Below are positions 35,585 to 42,911 of a DNA stretch of 64,000 nt, in pieces. Positions within the stretch are counted from its first letter, which is position 1. Every line of letters starts with the position of its first letter. The notes beneath the pieces were generated by a model that saw nothing but the letters and a program-made list of their open reading frames with translations, did no database searches and was not told the DNA's origin. This DNA is from Blastococcus colisei (GTDB lineage Bacteria > Actinomycetota > Actinomycetes > Mycobacteriales > Geodermatophilaceae), in NCBI RefSeq assembly GCF_006717095.1, contig NZ_VFQE01000001.1, positions 2,294,001 through 2,358,000 of the forward strand, given 5' to 3'. A program made the position numbers and the translations under genes.

Positions 35585-36631
35585 TCAGGCGGCCGTGCGT
35601 CCCCTGCCCCTGGCAGCGACGGGCGCGGAGTGGCCCGGCGCCGACCGCCGGGGCGGCACGTGCCGGCCGAGCCGATCATGGATCCGCTCGAGGTAGGCCC
35701 GGGCCTGCAGGTGGAGGGCGCCCGACGACGGGACGACCGCTCCCGGCGCCGACTCCAGTTCGGCCCTCAGGACGTCGCGCCGCTGCTCGAGCTCCGCCAC
35801 CTCGGCCAGGAGGACGGCCCGCCGCGCGGCGACGTCGCGGTCCAGGCGCTCCCGGATCGCGGCCGCCTCGGCGTCGGCCCGGCGGCGCTCCTCGCGGCCG
35901 GTGCTCAGCATCCGCACGATGTCCTGGCGGGCCTGCAGCCGGGCCGCCTGGGCGTCGTCCCGGGCGCGCAGCCGGATCTGCTCGGCCGCCTCGGCGGCGT
36001 GCTGCTCGGTCTGCCGCGCCGACTCCAGCCGTGCCGTGGCCTCCGCACGGGCGTCCCTGCCCGTCCGCTCGGCGGCGGCGACGATCCGGCCGGCCTCGGC
36101 GGTCATGTCCGCCACCTCCACCGCGGCCGCGTCGAGCAGTCGCGTCGCCTCGGTCTCTGCGTCGGCGAGCACCGCGCGGGCACCGGCGGTGACGACCTCC
36201 GCCTGGGCGCACGCGACGGATCGGTGATTCTCGGCCTCGGCCCTGATGGTCTCGGCCTCGTCGGCGGCCGCGGCGAGCATCGACCCGATCCGGCGGGACT
36301 GCCGCAGGAACTCCCCGCCTCCCGACGAGTGGGAGAGCAGCTGCCGGGCCTCGTCGAGCTCGGCGCGCGTGCTGACGTGGACGGCGAGCAGGTGCTCGCG
36401 CTCGCGATCGGCGGTGGCCAGCTCGTCCTCGGCCCACTGGGCGTAGGTGTCGACCTGGAAGCGGTCGTAGCCGGCCACGGCGCGACGGAACATGGGCCCG
36501 GTATGGAGGACCGAGGGCAGGTCTCCGGAGACGTGCGGACGCTCACGCTCCCGCGGCCCGGTCTCCAGGACCGTCTCCGGTGCCGACACGGGGCGGGCAG
36601 CCCCCTCCTCGGCATGCAGCTCGACGCTCAT
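35585..36631 (-). CDS. DivIVA-like coiled-coil protein
   Basis: 348 residues. After a ~45-residue disordered start, MFRRAVAGYDRFQVDTYAQW resembles the membrane-targeting N-terminal motif of DivIVA/Wag31 proteins. Then comes a long Ala/Glu/Arg-rich coiled coil (~70-300) and a basic Arg/Gly-rich tail. ATG 36631 is preceded by AGGTGGG. It is probably a cytoplasmic scaffold at membranes. It diverges from the small membrane protein and SpoIIE-type phosphatase genes. Confidence 0.72.
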   Translation of the reverse strand: MSVELHAEEGAARPVSAPETVLETGPRERERPHVSGDLPSVLHTGPMFRRAVAGYDRFQVDTYAQWAEDELATADREREHLLAVHVSTRAELDEARQLLSHSSGGGEFLRQSRRIGSMLAAAADEAETIRAEAENHRSVACAQAEVVTAGARAVLADAETEATRLLDAAAVEVADMTAEAGRIVAAAERTGRDARAEATARLESARQTEQHAAEAAEQIRLRARDDAQAARLQARQDIVRMLSTGREERRRADAEAAAIRERLDRDVAARRAVLLAEVAELEQRRDVLRAELESAPGAVVPSSGALHLQARAYLERIHDRLGRHVPPRRSAPGHSAPVAARGRGRTAA

Positions 36632-36854
36632 CCCACCTGCCTCCCCACGCAGTTCGGGTACGGGTCGAGGAACGCTACGGCTCCGGATCGGCCCCGGGGC
36701 GGTGTGGCGGACAGGGGTCACTCGGAGGGGCTGGGTCCGCCGCTCGATCCGGCTGCCGGGTCGGCGACGCTCGCTCTGGCGTGACGTCGCTCACGAGGGT
36801 GAGCCCTGGGCGCCGGGATGCTCCGGAACCGTCGACGTGGCGCACCCTCGTCCC

Positions 36855-37172
36855 ATGGCGCCAGAGCTGACCCCGCCGCCTCCGGGCAGCATGACCGTTC
36901 CGCCGCTGTTCGGCTGGGAGGAGATCGCGACCGTCCTGGTGCTCCTCGTCGCCCTCGGCGTCGCGTTCCTCGTGGTCGCGACGACCCGGGCGGGCGCGGC
37001 TGAGCGGTCGGAGTGGCAGGCATGGCTGGACGCGCGGTCGAGTCGCGGGCAGGACCCGCCGACGGTCCCGCGGGACTGGCGACGACGTGGTCTGGCGCCG
37101 GTCGGCCGACAGGAGACCGACGCGGTCCCGAACCCCGGCGCGGCGCGCCGAAGGCGGGACCCCGACGGCTAG
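36855..37172 (+). CDS. Small single-span membrane protein
   Basis: 105 residues with one clear hydrophobic helix (IATVLVLLVALGVAFLVVA at about 24-42). A basic cytoplasmic tail rich in Arg and Pro follows. No family recognised. It lies 12 nt upstream of the SpoIIE-type phosphatase gene, same direction, so it may belong with that signalling protein. Confidence 0.6.
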   Translation: MAPELTPPPPGSMTVPPLFGWEEIATVLVLLVALGVAFLVVATTRAGAAERSEWQAWLDARSSRGQDPPTVPRDWRRRGLAPVGRQETDAVPNPGAARRRRDPDG

Positions 37173-37184
37173 GCTGTCGGCGAC

Positions 37185-38738
37185 ATGCCGAGGATCGCGC
37201 CACGCACGCTCAGTGTCGTCGTCGCGATGTCGTTGCTGGCGCTCACGGTGGCCCTGAGCTTCCTCACCTGGCACGTCAACGACAACAGCGAGGAGAGCCT
37301 GCTCCGCCGTCAGCTGGCCCAGATCGGCACGCTGCTCGGCAACGAGGCGACGGTCCTGGAGGTGCAGCTGGCCGACATGGGACTGGTCGCCGTCGCCACC
37401 GATGCGGACCCGGGTGCGTTCGCCCGTATCGCCGACAGGCAGGTGGACGAGACCGGCCAGTCGCTGTCGCTGTGGCGGGTGGGCGACGGAGTGGCCGAGC
37501 AAGTGGCCTCGCAGGGCCTCCCACCGCTGCTCCCGGAGGGTGGGACGGAGTCCCTCGCCGCGGTGCAGCCGACCGGCGACCTGGTGATCCTGGGGATCGT
37601 GCCCGGAGAGCCGGACCGGCTGGCGTACGCGCTGATGCCGGCGGAGGACGACACGGATCTGCTCGTCTACGCCGAGGCACCGCTGCCGCCGGACCGCCGG
37701 CTGGTCGTCCCCGAGGACTCTCCGCTGTCCGGTCTGGAGCTCGCGCTGTACCTGGGGGAGGAGGTGGAGCCCGAAAACCTGCTGCAGGCGACGGTGCCCA
37801 CCCCCCTCCGCGGTGACACCGAGACCATGACGGTGCCGTTCGGCGACACCTCCATCACCATCGTCGGCTCGTCCCGGACCCACCTGACCGGTGCGCTGTC
37901 GGCGGCGCTGCCGTGGATCGTCCTGGGCGTCGGCGGCGTGCTCGCGGTGGGCGGGGGCCTGGTCCTCGAGTACGTGTCCCGCCGCCGGGTGGTGGCCGAG
38001 CGGCTGGCCGAGGAGAACGAGCGGCTCTACCGCCAGCAGCGCGGCATCGCCGGAACGCTGCAGCATGCGCTGCTGCCCGCCGTCCCGGAGGTCGACGGCG
38101 TCGAGGTCGCCGCGCGTTATGTCGCGGGCGTCGACGAGCTCGAGGTCGGCGGCGACTGGTACGACGTCATCGCCCGCGGCCCCGGTTGCTGCGTGTTCGT
38201 CGTCGGCGACATCTCCGGTCGCGGGCTCCCTGCGGCGACCACGATGGCCGCGCTGCGTTTCGCCGTCCGTGCCTACGTGTCCGAGGGCCATGACATCGAG
38301 GTGGTGATGGCCAGGCTGCGCGATCTGCTGGACATCGGCACCGATCACCAATTCGCCACCGTGCTGCTCGGTGAGCTGGACTCGACCGCCGGCCGGTTGC
38401 GCCTGGTCTCCGCCGGGCACTTCCCCCCGGCGCTGATCACCGACGACCAGGTGACGCTGCTGGAATGCCCGGTCGCACCCCCGGTCGGCGTACCCGCTCC
38501 CGCTCCGGCGCCTGCGGCGGTCCTGTCCGTCGGCAGGAGGGCCACGTTGCTCGCGTTCACCGACGGTGCCGTGGAGCGCCGGACCGAGACCATCGACGAC
38601 GGGCTGGCGAGACTGGCGGCCGCGGCGGCCGCCGCGCGGTCGAGGCCGCTCGCCGCGATGGTCGACGAGCTGCTCGGGGCGCTCACCACCAGGGAGGACA
38701 AGGACGACACGGTGCTGCTGGGGTTGCGCTGGGGCTGA
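37185..38738 (+). CDS. Membrane sensor PP2C-type serine phosphatase (SpoIIE domain)
   Basis: 517 residues. A first membrane helix (~8-28), a ~200-residue extracellular sensor region and a second helix (~238-262) are followed by a short coiled coil (RLAEENERLYRQQRGIA) and a SpoIIE phosphatase domain. The domain has LQHALLPAVPEVDGVEVAAR, EVGGDWYDV, VVGDISGRGLPAA, LVSAGHFPP and AFTDGAVERR, with the metal-binding Asp residues of PP2C present. Such proteins typically dephosphorylate STAS anti-anti-sigma factors; the STAS-like protein at 26459-26776 is a distant candidate, by inference only. The start ATG 37185 fits the signal-anchor. Confidence 0.9.
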   Translation: MPRIAPRTLSVVVAMSLLALTVALSFLTWHVNDNSEESLLRRQLAQIGTLLGNEATVLEVQLADMGLVAVATDADPGAFARIADRQVDETGQSLSLWRVGDGVAEQVASQGLPPLLPEGGTESLAAVQPTGDLVILGIVPGEPDRLAYALMPAEDDTDLLVYAEAPLPPDRRLVVPEDSPLSGLELALYLGEEVEPENLLQATVPTPLRGDTETMTVPFGDTSITIVGSSRTHLTGALSAALPWIVLGVGGVLAVGGGLVLEYVSRRRVVAERLAEENERLYRQQRGIAGTLQHALLPAVPEVDGVEVAARYVAGVDELEVGGDWYDVIARGPGCCVFVVGDISGRGLPAATTMAALRFAVRAYVSEGHDIEVVMARLRDLLDIGTDHQFATVLLGELDSTAGRLRLVSAGHFPPALITDDQVTLLECPVAPPVGVPAPAPAPAAVLSVGRRATLLAFTDGAVERRTETIDDGLARLAAAAAAARSRPLAAMVDELLGALTTREDKDDTVLLGLRWG

Positions 38739-38760
38739 CCGGTGGGTGCGGGTGAGCCGG

Positions 38761-39381
38761 TCAGCTGCTCTCGGGCACCCGGAGCTCGGCGATCGAGAGG
38801 TCGAACTCCGCGGTGTCGGTGACCTCGATGCCCAGCGACGGGCCGAACTCCTCCCGGAACTCCCGGGCACCCTCGGCGGCCTCCTCCAGGTCCGACCAGC
38901 TGTCGTAGGAGACCGTCGCGACGCCGATGCCCTCGCTGCGCCGCACCATGACGCTGACGCTGCAGAACCCGGGCAGGTCGTCCAGCTTCGGCATCAGGGA
39001 CAGGCGGACGGCGTCCACGGCCTTGTCCACGTCCTCCGGGGCGGTGCGCGTCCAGGTGACGCGCGAGCAGGCGCCGTGGTGGGAGTCGTGCACCCGGTGC
39101 ATGGCGGCGATCTCCCACTCGTCGACCTGCGAGGTGCCGCCGAGCACCTCGATCGTGCGCTGCTGGGAGGCCCGGACGGCGTCCTCGCTGGCCCGCATGG
39201 CGGCCTCGTCGCGCCAGGACGTCGTGACGATGCACCGGCCGGACTCGCGGTCGGCCAGCATCGACAGGCCGATGCAACCGTCCAGCTGCCGCACCGCCGG
39301 CATGTCCTCGGTGCGGACGACGGCGATGCCCTCCTCCACCGCCCGCGTGTTGCCGCGGATCGTCGTCGAGCGGGCGTACAT
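38761..39381 (-). CDS. Tandem ABM-like (dimeric alpha-beta barrel) protein
   Basis: 206 residues built as two similar halves (about 1-95 and 100-200). Each has the strand-helix pattern of antibiotic-biosynthesis monooxygenase folds (IVTTSWRDEAAMRASEDAV; VATVSYDSWSDLEEAAEG). ATG 39381 has AGGGG five bases upstream. It is the last gene of the kynA-kynU operon, 37 nt after kynU. Function is unknown; placement suggests a role around kynurenine or anthranilate. Confidence 0.65.
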   Translation of the reverse strand: MYARSTTIRGNTRAVEEGIAVVRTEDMPAVRQLDGCIGLSMLADRESGRCIVTTSWRDEAAMRASEDAVRASQQRTIEVLGGTSQVDEWEIAAMHRVHDSHHGACSRVTWTRTAPEDVDKAVDAVRLSLMPKLDDLPGFCSVSVMVRRSEGIGVATVSYDSWSDLEEAAEGAREFREEFGPSLGIEVTDTAEFDLSIAELRVPESS

Positions 39382-39418
39382 GCGGTCCCCTCTCGCGGGT
39401 GCCCGGTAGCGGTGATGC

Positions 39419-40663
39419 TCAGCTGTACTGACTCTCCAGGATCTGCTGGACGTGCGCGAGGGCTGTCGCCAGTTCGCCGAAGCTGGTGCTCAGCGGCGAG
39501 AGCCCGATGCGCAGGCCGCGGGCCGGGCGGAAGTCGGGGATGATGCCGCGGCGCCACAGCTCGTCGACGACCGACTTCATCGCGTCGTGCTCGAGGGTGA
39601 CGTGTCCCGCTCGGCGTTCGGCGTCGCGAGGCGAGGCGACGACGACCCCGAGCGGGGCGAGGACCTCGTCGGCGACGGCGATCGCGTAGCCGGTGAGCAG
39701 AGCCGACTTCGTCCGGATGGCCGGCATGCCGGCTCGGTCGATGAGCGCCAGCATGTCCTCGATCGGGATCATCGAGAGGATCGGCGGCGTACCGCTGAGG
39801 AACCGCCGGATACCCGTCGCGGGGACGTAGGCGCCGCCCATCGCGAAGGGCTCGGCGTGCCCCATCCAGCCGGTGACGGGCTGCGTCAGCTCGTCGTGGA
39901 GCCGGCGGGCGACGTAGCCGTAGGCAGGCGCCCCGGGCCCACCGTTGAGGAACTTGTAGCTGCAGCCCACGGCCAGGTCGACGTCCGCGGCGTCCAGGTG
40001 CACGTCGACGACGCCGGCGGAGTGGCAGAGGTCCCACAGCACCAGGGCGCCGGCCCGGTGCGCCGCGGCCGTGATGCCCGGCAGGTCCGCGATGTAGGCC
40101 GACTTGTAGGCGACGTGGCTGAGCACGACCAGGGCCGTCCGGTCGTCCACCACCGCCGCCACCTCCGCCGTCTGCACGCCCGTCGCCGGGTCGGGCTCGA
40201 TCCAGCGGATCGTCCGGCCGGTCTCCGCGGCGACGGAGGCGAGGATGAAGCGGTCGGTGGGGAAGTTCTCGGTGTCGGCGACGATCTCCGAGCGCCCGGG
40301 CCGGGCGTCGACCGCCGCGCGGACGAGCTTGTAGAGCATCACCGTGGTCGAGTCGCCCACCACCGTCTGCCCGGCCGCGGCACCGAGCACGGCGCGGCCG
40401 ATGAGGTCACCCACGGCGGTCGAGCGGTCCAGCCAGCGCTCGTCCCAGGCGCGGATCAGCCGCTCGCCCCACTCGCCGTCGACGAAGCCGGCCAGCCGCC
40501 CGCGGGTGACCGTCAGCGGCCGGCCCAGCGAGTTGCCGTCGAGGTAGGCGAGCACGCCGTCGGGCAGCACGAACTCGGACCGGAACGCGGCCAGCGGGTC
40601 GCGCTGGTCCAGCTCTGCGGCGAGATCGACGAGCTCCTGCGGGAGGCGGATGTCCTCAGGCAC
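39419..40663 (-). CDS. kynU: Kynureninase
   Basis: 414-residue PLP enzyme that cleaves kynurenine to anthranilate and alanine (or the 3-hydroxy analogue). Family landmarks: YLDGNSLGRPL, ADTENFPTDRF, HVAYKSAY, LWDLCHSAGVVDVHLD and the PLP-lysine Lys237 in CSYKFLNGGPGAPA. It ends with RGLRIGLSPLSTSF. The start is GTG 40663, overlapping the kynA stop by 8 nt. Cytoplasmic, third step of the tryptophan-to-anthranilate route. Confidence 0.95.
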   Translation of the reverse strand: MPEDIRLPQELVDLAAELDQRDPLAAFRSEFVLPDGVLAYLDGNSLGRPLTVTRGRLAGFVDGEWGERLIRAWDERWLDRSTAVGDLIGRAVLGAAAGQTVVGDSTTVMLYKLVRAAVDARPGRSEIVADTENFPTDRFILASVAAETGRTIRWIEPDPATGVQTAEVAAVVDDRTALVVLSHVAYKSAYIADLPGITAAAHRAGALVLWDLCHSAGVVDVHLDAADVDLAVGCSYKFLNGGPGAPAYGYVARRLHDELTQPVTGWMGHAEPFAMGGAYVPATGIRRFLSGTPPILSMIPIEDMLALIDRAGMPAIRTKSALLTGYAIAVADEVLAPLGVVVASPRDAERRAGHVTLEHDAMKSVVDELWRRGIIPDFRPARGLRIGLSPLSTSFGELATALAHVQQILESQYS

Positions 40664-41504
40664 CGATGTGCGTCCGCACCGCGTAGAGCTCCGGGAAGAA
40701 GGTCAGGTCCAGCGCCCGCTTCAGGAAGCCCACGCCCGAGCTGCCGCCGGTGCCCGACTTGAAGCCGATCGTCCGCTGGACCGTCCGGAGGTGGCGGAAG
40801 CGCCAGAGCTGGACGGCGTCCTCGAGGTCGACCAGGTCCTCGCAGGTGGCGTACTCGGCCCAGTGGGCCGCGGTGTCCTCGTAGATCGCCGTGTACACGG
40901 GCAGCAGCGACGCGTCCTCCACCCACGCCTTCCGCACGTCGCGGTCGAGGAGGTGCGGCGGGACCCGGTGGCCACTGCGCGCCAGGAAGGACAGGAAGGA
41001 GTCGTAGACCGTCGGCGAGTCGAGCAGCTCCGCCAGCATGTCCTGGGCTTCCGGCCGCGACTCGAAGACGGTCAGCATGCGCTCGTTCTTGTTGCCGAGG
41101 ATGAACTCGACGGCGCGGTACTGGTAGGACTGGAAGCCCGACGCGTTGCCCAGGACGCCGCGGAACTCGGTGTACTCGCTGGGCGTCAGCGTCGCGAGCA
41201 CCGACCACTGGTCGGTGATGGTGCGGAAGATGTGCTTGACCCGTGCCAGACCCTTGCGCGCGCGCCGGACGTCGTCGGCGTCCAGACAGCTCCGGACGGC
41301 GCGCAGCTCGTGCAGCGCCAGCTTCAGCCAGAGCTCGGTCGTCTGGTGCGCGATGATGAACAGCGGCTCGTCGTGGTGGTCGCTGATCGGGCGCTGCGCC
41401 GACAGCAGCGTGTCGAGCGCCAGGTAGCCGCCGTAGTCCGTCCTCGCGCTGAAGTCCGTCGTCACGCCCGCTTCGATGGCGCGGACGCCGTCCTCGATCG
41501 CCAT
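40656..41504 (-). CDS. kynA: Tryptophan 2,3-dioxygenase
   Basis: 282-residue heme dioxygenase that converts tryptophan to N-formylkynurenine. Conserved parts: YGGYLALDTLLSAQ, FIIAHQTTELWLKL (substrate His53), SGFQSYQYR, heme ligand His238 in LWRFRHLRTVQRTIG, and GTGGSSGV. The length is normal for bacterial enzymes. It starts the operon kynA-kynU-ABM protein and diverges from the alpha/beta hydrolase proposed as the formamidase. Confidence 0.95.
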   Translation of the reverse strand: MAIEDGVRAIEAGVTTDFSARTDYGGYLALDTLLSAQRPISDHHDEPLFIIAHQTTELWLKLALHELRAVRSCLDADDVRRARKGLARVKHIFRTITDQWSVLATLTPSEYTEFRGVLGNASGFQSYQYRAVEFILGNKNERMLTVFESRPEAQDMLAELLDSPTVYDSFLSFLARSGHRVPPHLLDRDVRKAWVEDASLLPVYTAIYEDTAAHWAEYATCEDLVDLEDAVQLWRFRHLRTVQRTIGFKSGTGGSSGVGFLKRALDLTFFPELYAVRTHIGA

Positions 41505-41573
41505 GGCGCCTCCCTCGTCCCCCCGGACGCTATCGCTGTCCGGTGCCCCGCCGAGGCGTCGTCGACCGATCGA

Positions 41574-41583
41574 GTAGTACTAC
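41574..41583. promoter_or_regulatory. Short palindrome between the divergent kynurenine genes
   Basis: GTAGTACTAC is a perfect 10-bp palindrome in the 111-nt space between kynA and the divergent hydrolase gene. Nearby GATCGAGT and CTATCGCTGT add weak symmetry. It could be part of an operator for coordinated control, but no regulator gene is adjacent. Confidence 0.3.
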
Positions 41584-41615
41584 CGCATGGACAGTTCCGA
41601 CCGGACGGTGTCGTA

Positions 41616-42371
41616 GTGGCGACGGATGCCGAGGACCGGTCGGTGCTGACCCGGCAGGCGTCGCCTCCGGACGCCGTCGTCCCCTACGGCCCGCACGAGG
41701 AGCAGGTGGCCGACGTCCGGTTCGCCCGGGATGCCGCGCCCGGCCGGCCACTCGTGGTGCTCGTGCACGGTGGCTTCTGGCGTCCCCGGTTCGACCGGGC
41801 GCACCTGCGGCCGATGACCGAGGCGCTCGCCGCGGCCGGCTGGACGACGCTGACGCCGGAGTACCGGCGCATCCCCGGCCACCCCGATCTGGCCGTCGAG
41901 GACGTGCATGCGGCCGTGCGCGCCGTTCCCCGGTTGCCGGGGCTCGCCGGCCGGCGGGTCCTGCTCGCCGGGCACTCGGCCGGCGGCCATCTGGCGCTGC
42001 ACGCGGCCGCGACCTTCGAGCTCGCACGTGCCCCGGCCGGTGTCCTGGCTCTCGCGCCGGTCGCCGACCTCCGGCGGGCCCAGGCCCTGCGCCTGGGCGG
42101 GGACGCGGTGCCGGCCTTCCTCGGCCGGGACGCCGGTGCCCGTCCCGACCTGGACCCTGCCCGGCTGCCGACGCCGGTGGGGCCGGTCCGGATCGTGCAC
42201 GGCACCGGGGACGGCATCGTCCCGGTCGGGGTGAGCGAGTCCTACCTGCGGCAGCACCCCGGGGCGGTGCTGGCCGCCGTCGACTGCGGGCACTTCGCGC
42301 TGGTCGACCCGCTCAGCGCCGCATGGCCGACGGTGCTCGCTGCCCTCGAGGAGCTCGCCGGAGGGGCGTGA
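41616..42371 (+). CDS. Alpha/beta hydrolase, probable N-formylkynurenine formamidase
   Basis: 251-residue alpha/beta hydrolase. Oxyanion motif LVHGGFWRPRFDR and nucleophile elbow LLAGHSAGGHLA match the esterase/arylformamidase (BNA7-like) group, whose hallmark is HGGxW. The acid is probably in HGTGDGIVPV and the His in DCGHFALV. No kynB-type formamidase is seen elsewhere in the window, and this gene diverges from kynA-kynU, so it fits the missing middle step. GTG 41616 overlaps the TAG of a nine-codon reading frame (ATG 41587) by one base, which may couple translation. Confidence 0.78.
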   Translation: MATDAEDRSVLTRQASPPDAVVPYGPHEEQVADVRFARDAAPGRPLVVLVHGGFWRPRFDRAHLRPMTEALAAAGWTTLTPEYRRIPGHPDLAVEDVHAAVRAVPRLPGLAGRRVLLAGHSAGGHLALHAAATFELARAPAGVLALAPVADLRRAQALRLGGDAVPAFLGRDAGARPDLDPARLPTPVGPVRIVHGTGDGIVPVGVSESYLRQHPGAVLAAVDCGHFALVDPLSAAWPTVLAALEELAGGA

Positions 42372-42398
42372 GACCGCTGACTGTTCCGCGGAGGCGGA

Positions 42399-42569
42399 TC
42401 AGGCGGGCTCGGGCACGCCGCCCGGGTCGCCACCGGGATCGTCGGGCGATGCTTCGATCGGCGCCGGCGGAAGCTGCTCGGGTGCGTCAGGGAGCAGCTC
42501 GGCGGGGTCGTCGGGCACCGGCTCGTTCGGATCGATCTCCGGATCCGGCTCCGGCATGGGTGCAACCAT
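42399..42569 (-). CDS. Small proline/aspartate-rich hypothetical protein
   Basis: 56 residues from ATG 42569, nearly all Pro, Asp, Glu and Ala (EPDPEIDPNEPVPDDPAELL). Likely disordered. No good ribosome site is visible; a TTG at 42581 and ATG at 42557 are other possible starts. Convergent with the hydrolase gene. It could be spurious. Confidence 0.3.
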   Translation of the reverse strand: MVAPMPEPDPEIDPNEPVPDDPAELLPDAPEQLPPAPIEASPDDPGGDPGGVPEPA

Positions 42570-42581
42570 GCGATGAGTCAA

Positions 42582-42911
42582 CCAGCGCCTCGTCCCGAGC
42601 GCAGGGGCGCCGGCGCGGTCCCGCCCGGACCGTCAGGCGTTAGTATCGGTCCAGCACCGATCACCGTGCGGACGGCGCTCGTCCTGTGACGCACGTCCGT
42701 GCGCGCTCGTCGCGCCCCGGCCGGCGACCGGCGGGTCCGGGTCGACACCGGCGCGGGCTCTCGGGCCGAGCCCGTCGATCTCTCGGAGATCCCCGGGCCG
42801 AGTCGCCTCTCGGAGCGGCCGCCCCAGGCCTGTCGTCCGTCGGCCCGACCGCGGGACGGTGTGCGGTGCTCTGCCGCGGCGACCGTGCCGGGCACAGCGG
42901 AGGAGGAGTCT
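42582..42911. other. Leader region of the SNF2 helicase gene
   Basis: 330 nt without a supported gene. It contains a TAGTAT hexamer at 42641-42646 that could be a -10 element for the downstream helicase, without a clear -35. The helicase frame is open through most of it but encodes low-complexity sequence and has no better start than GTG 42912. Confidence 0.35.

Noticed and set aside
32318-36784. A 1488-codon open frame on the plus strand
   Set aside because: It lies opposite the MetE-like, PAP2, fusion and DivIVA-like genes, has GC-rich low-complexity composition and no domain motifs. It is an antisense artefact of high GC at third positions.
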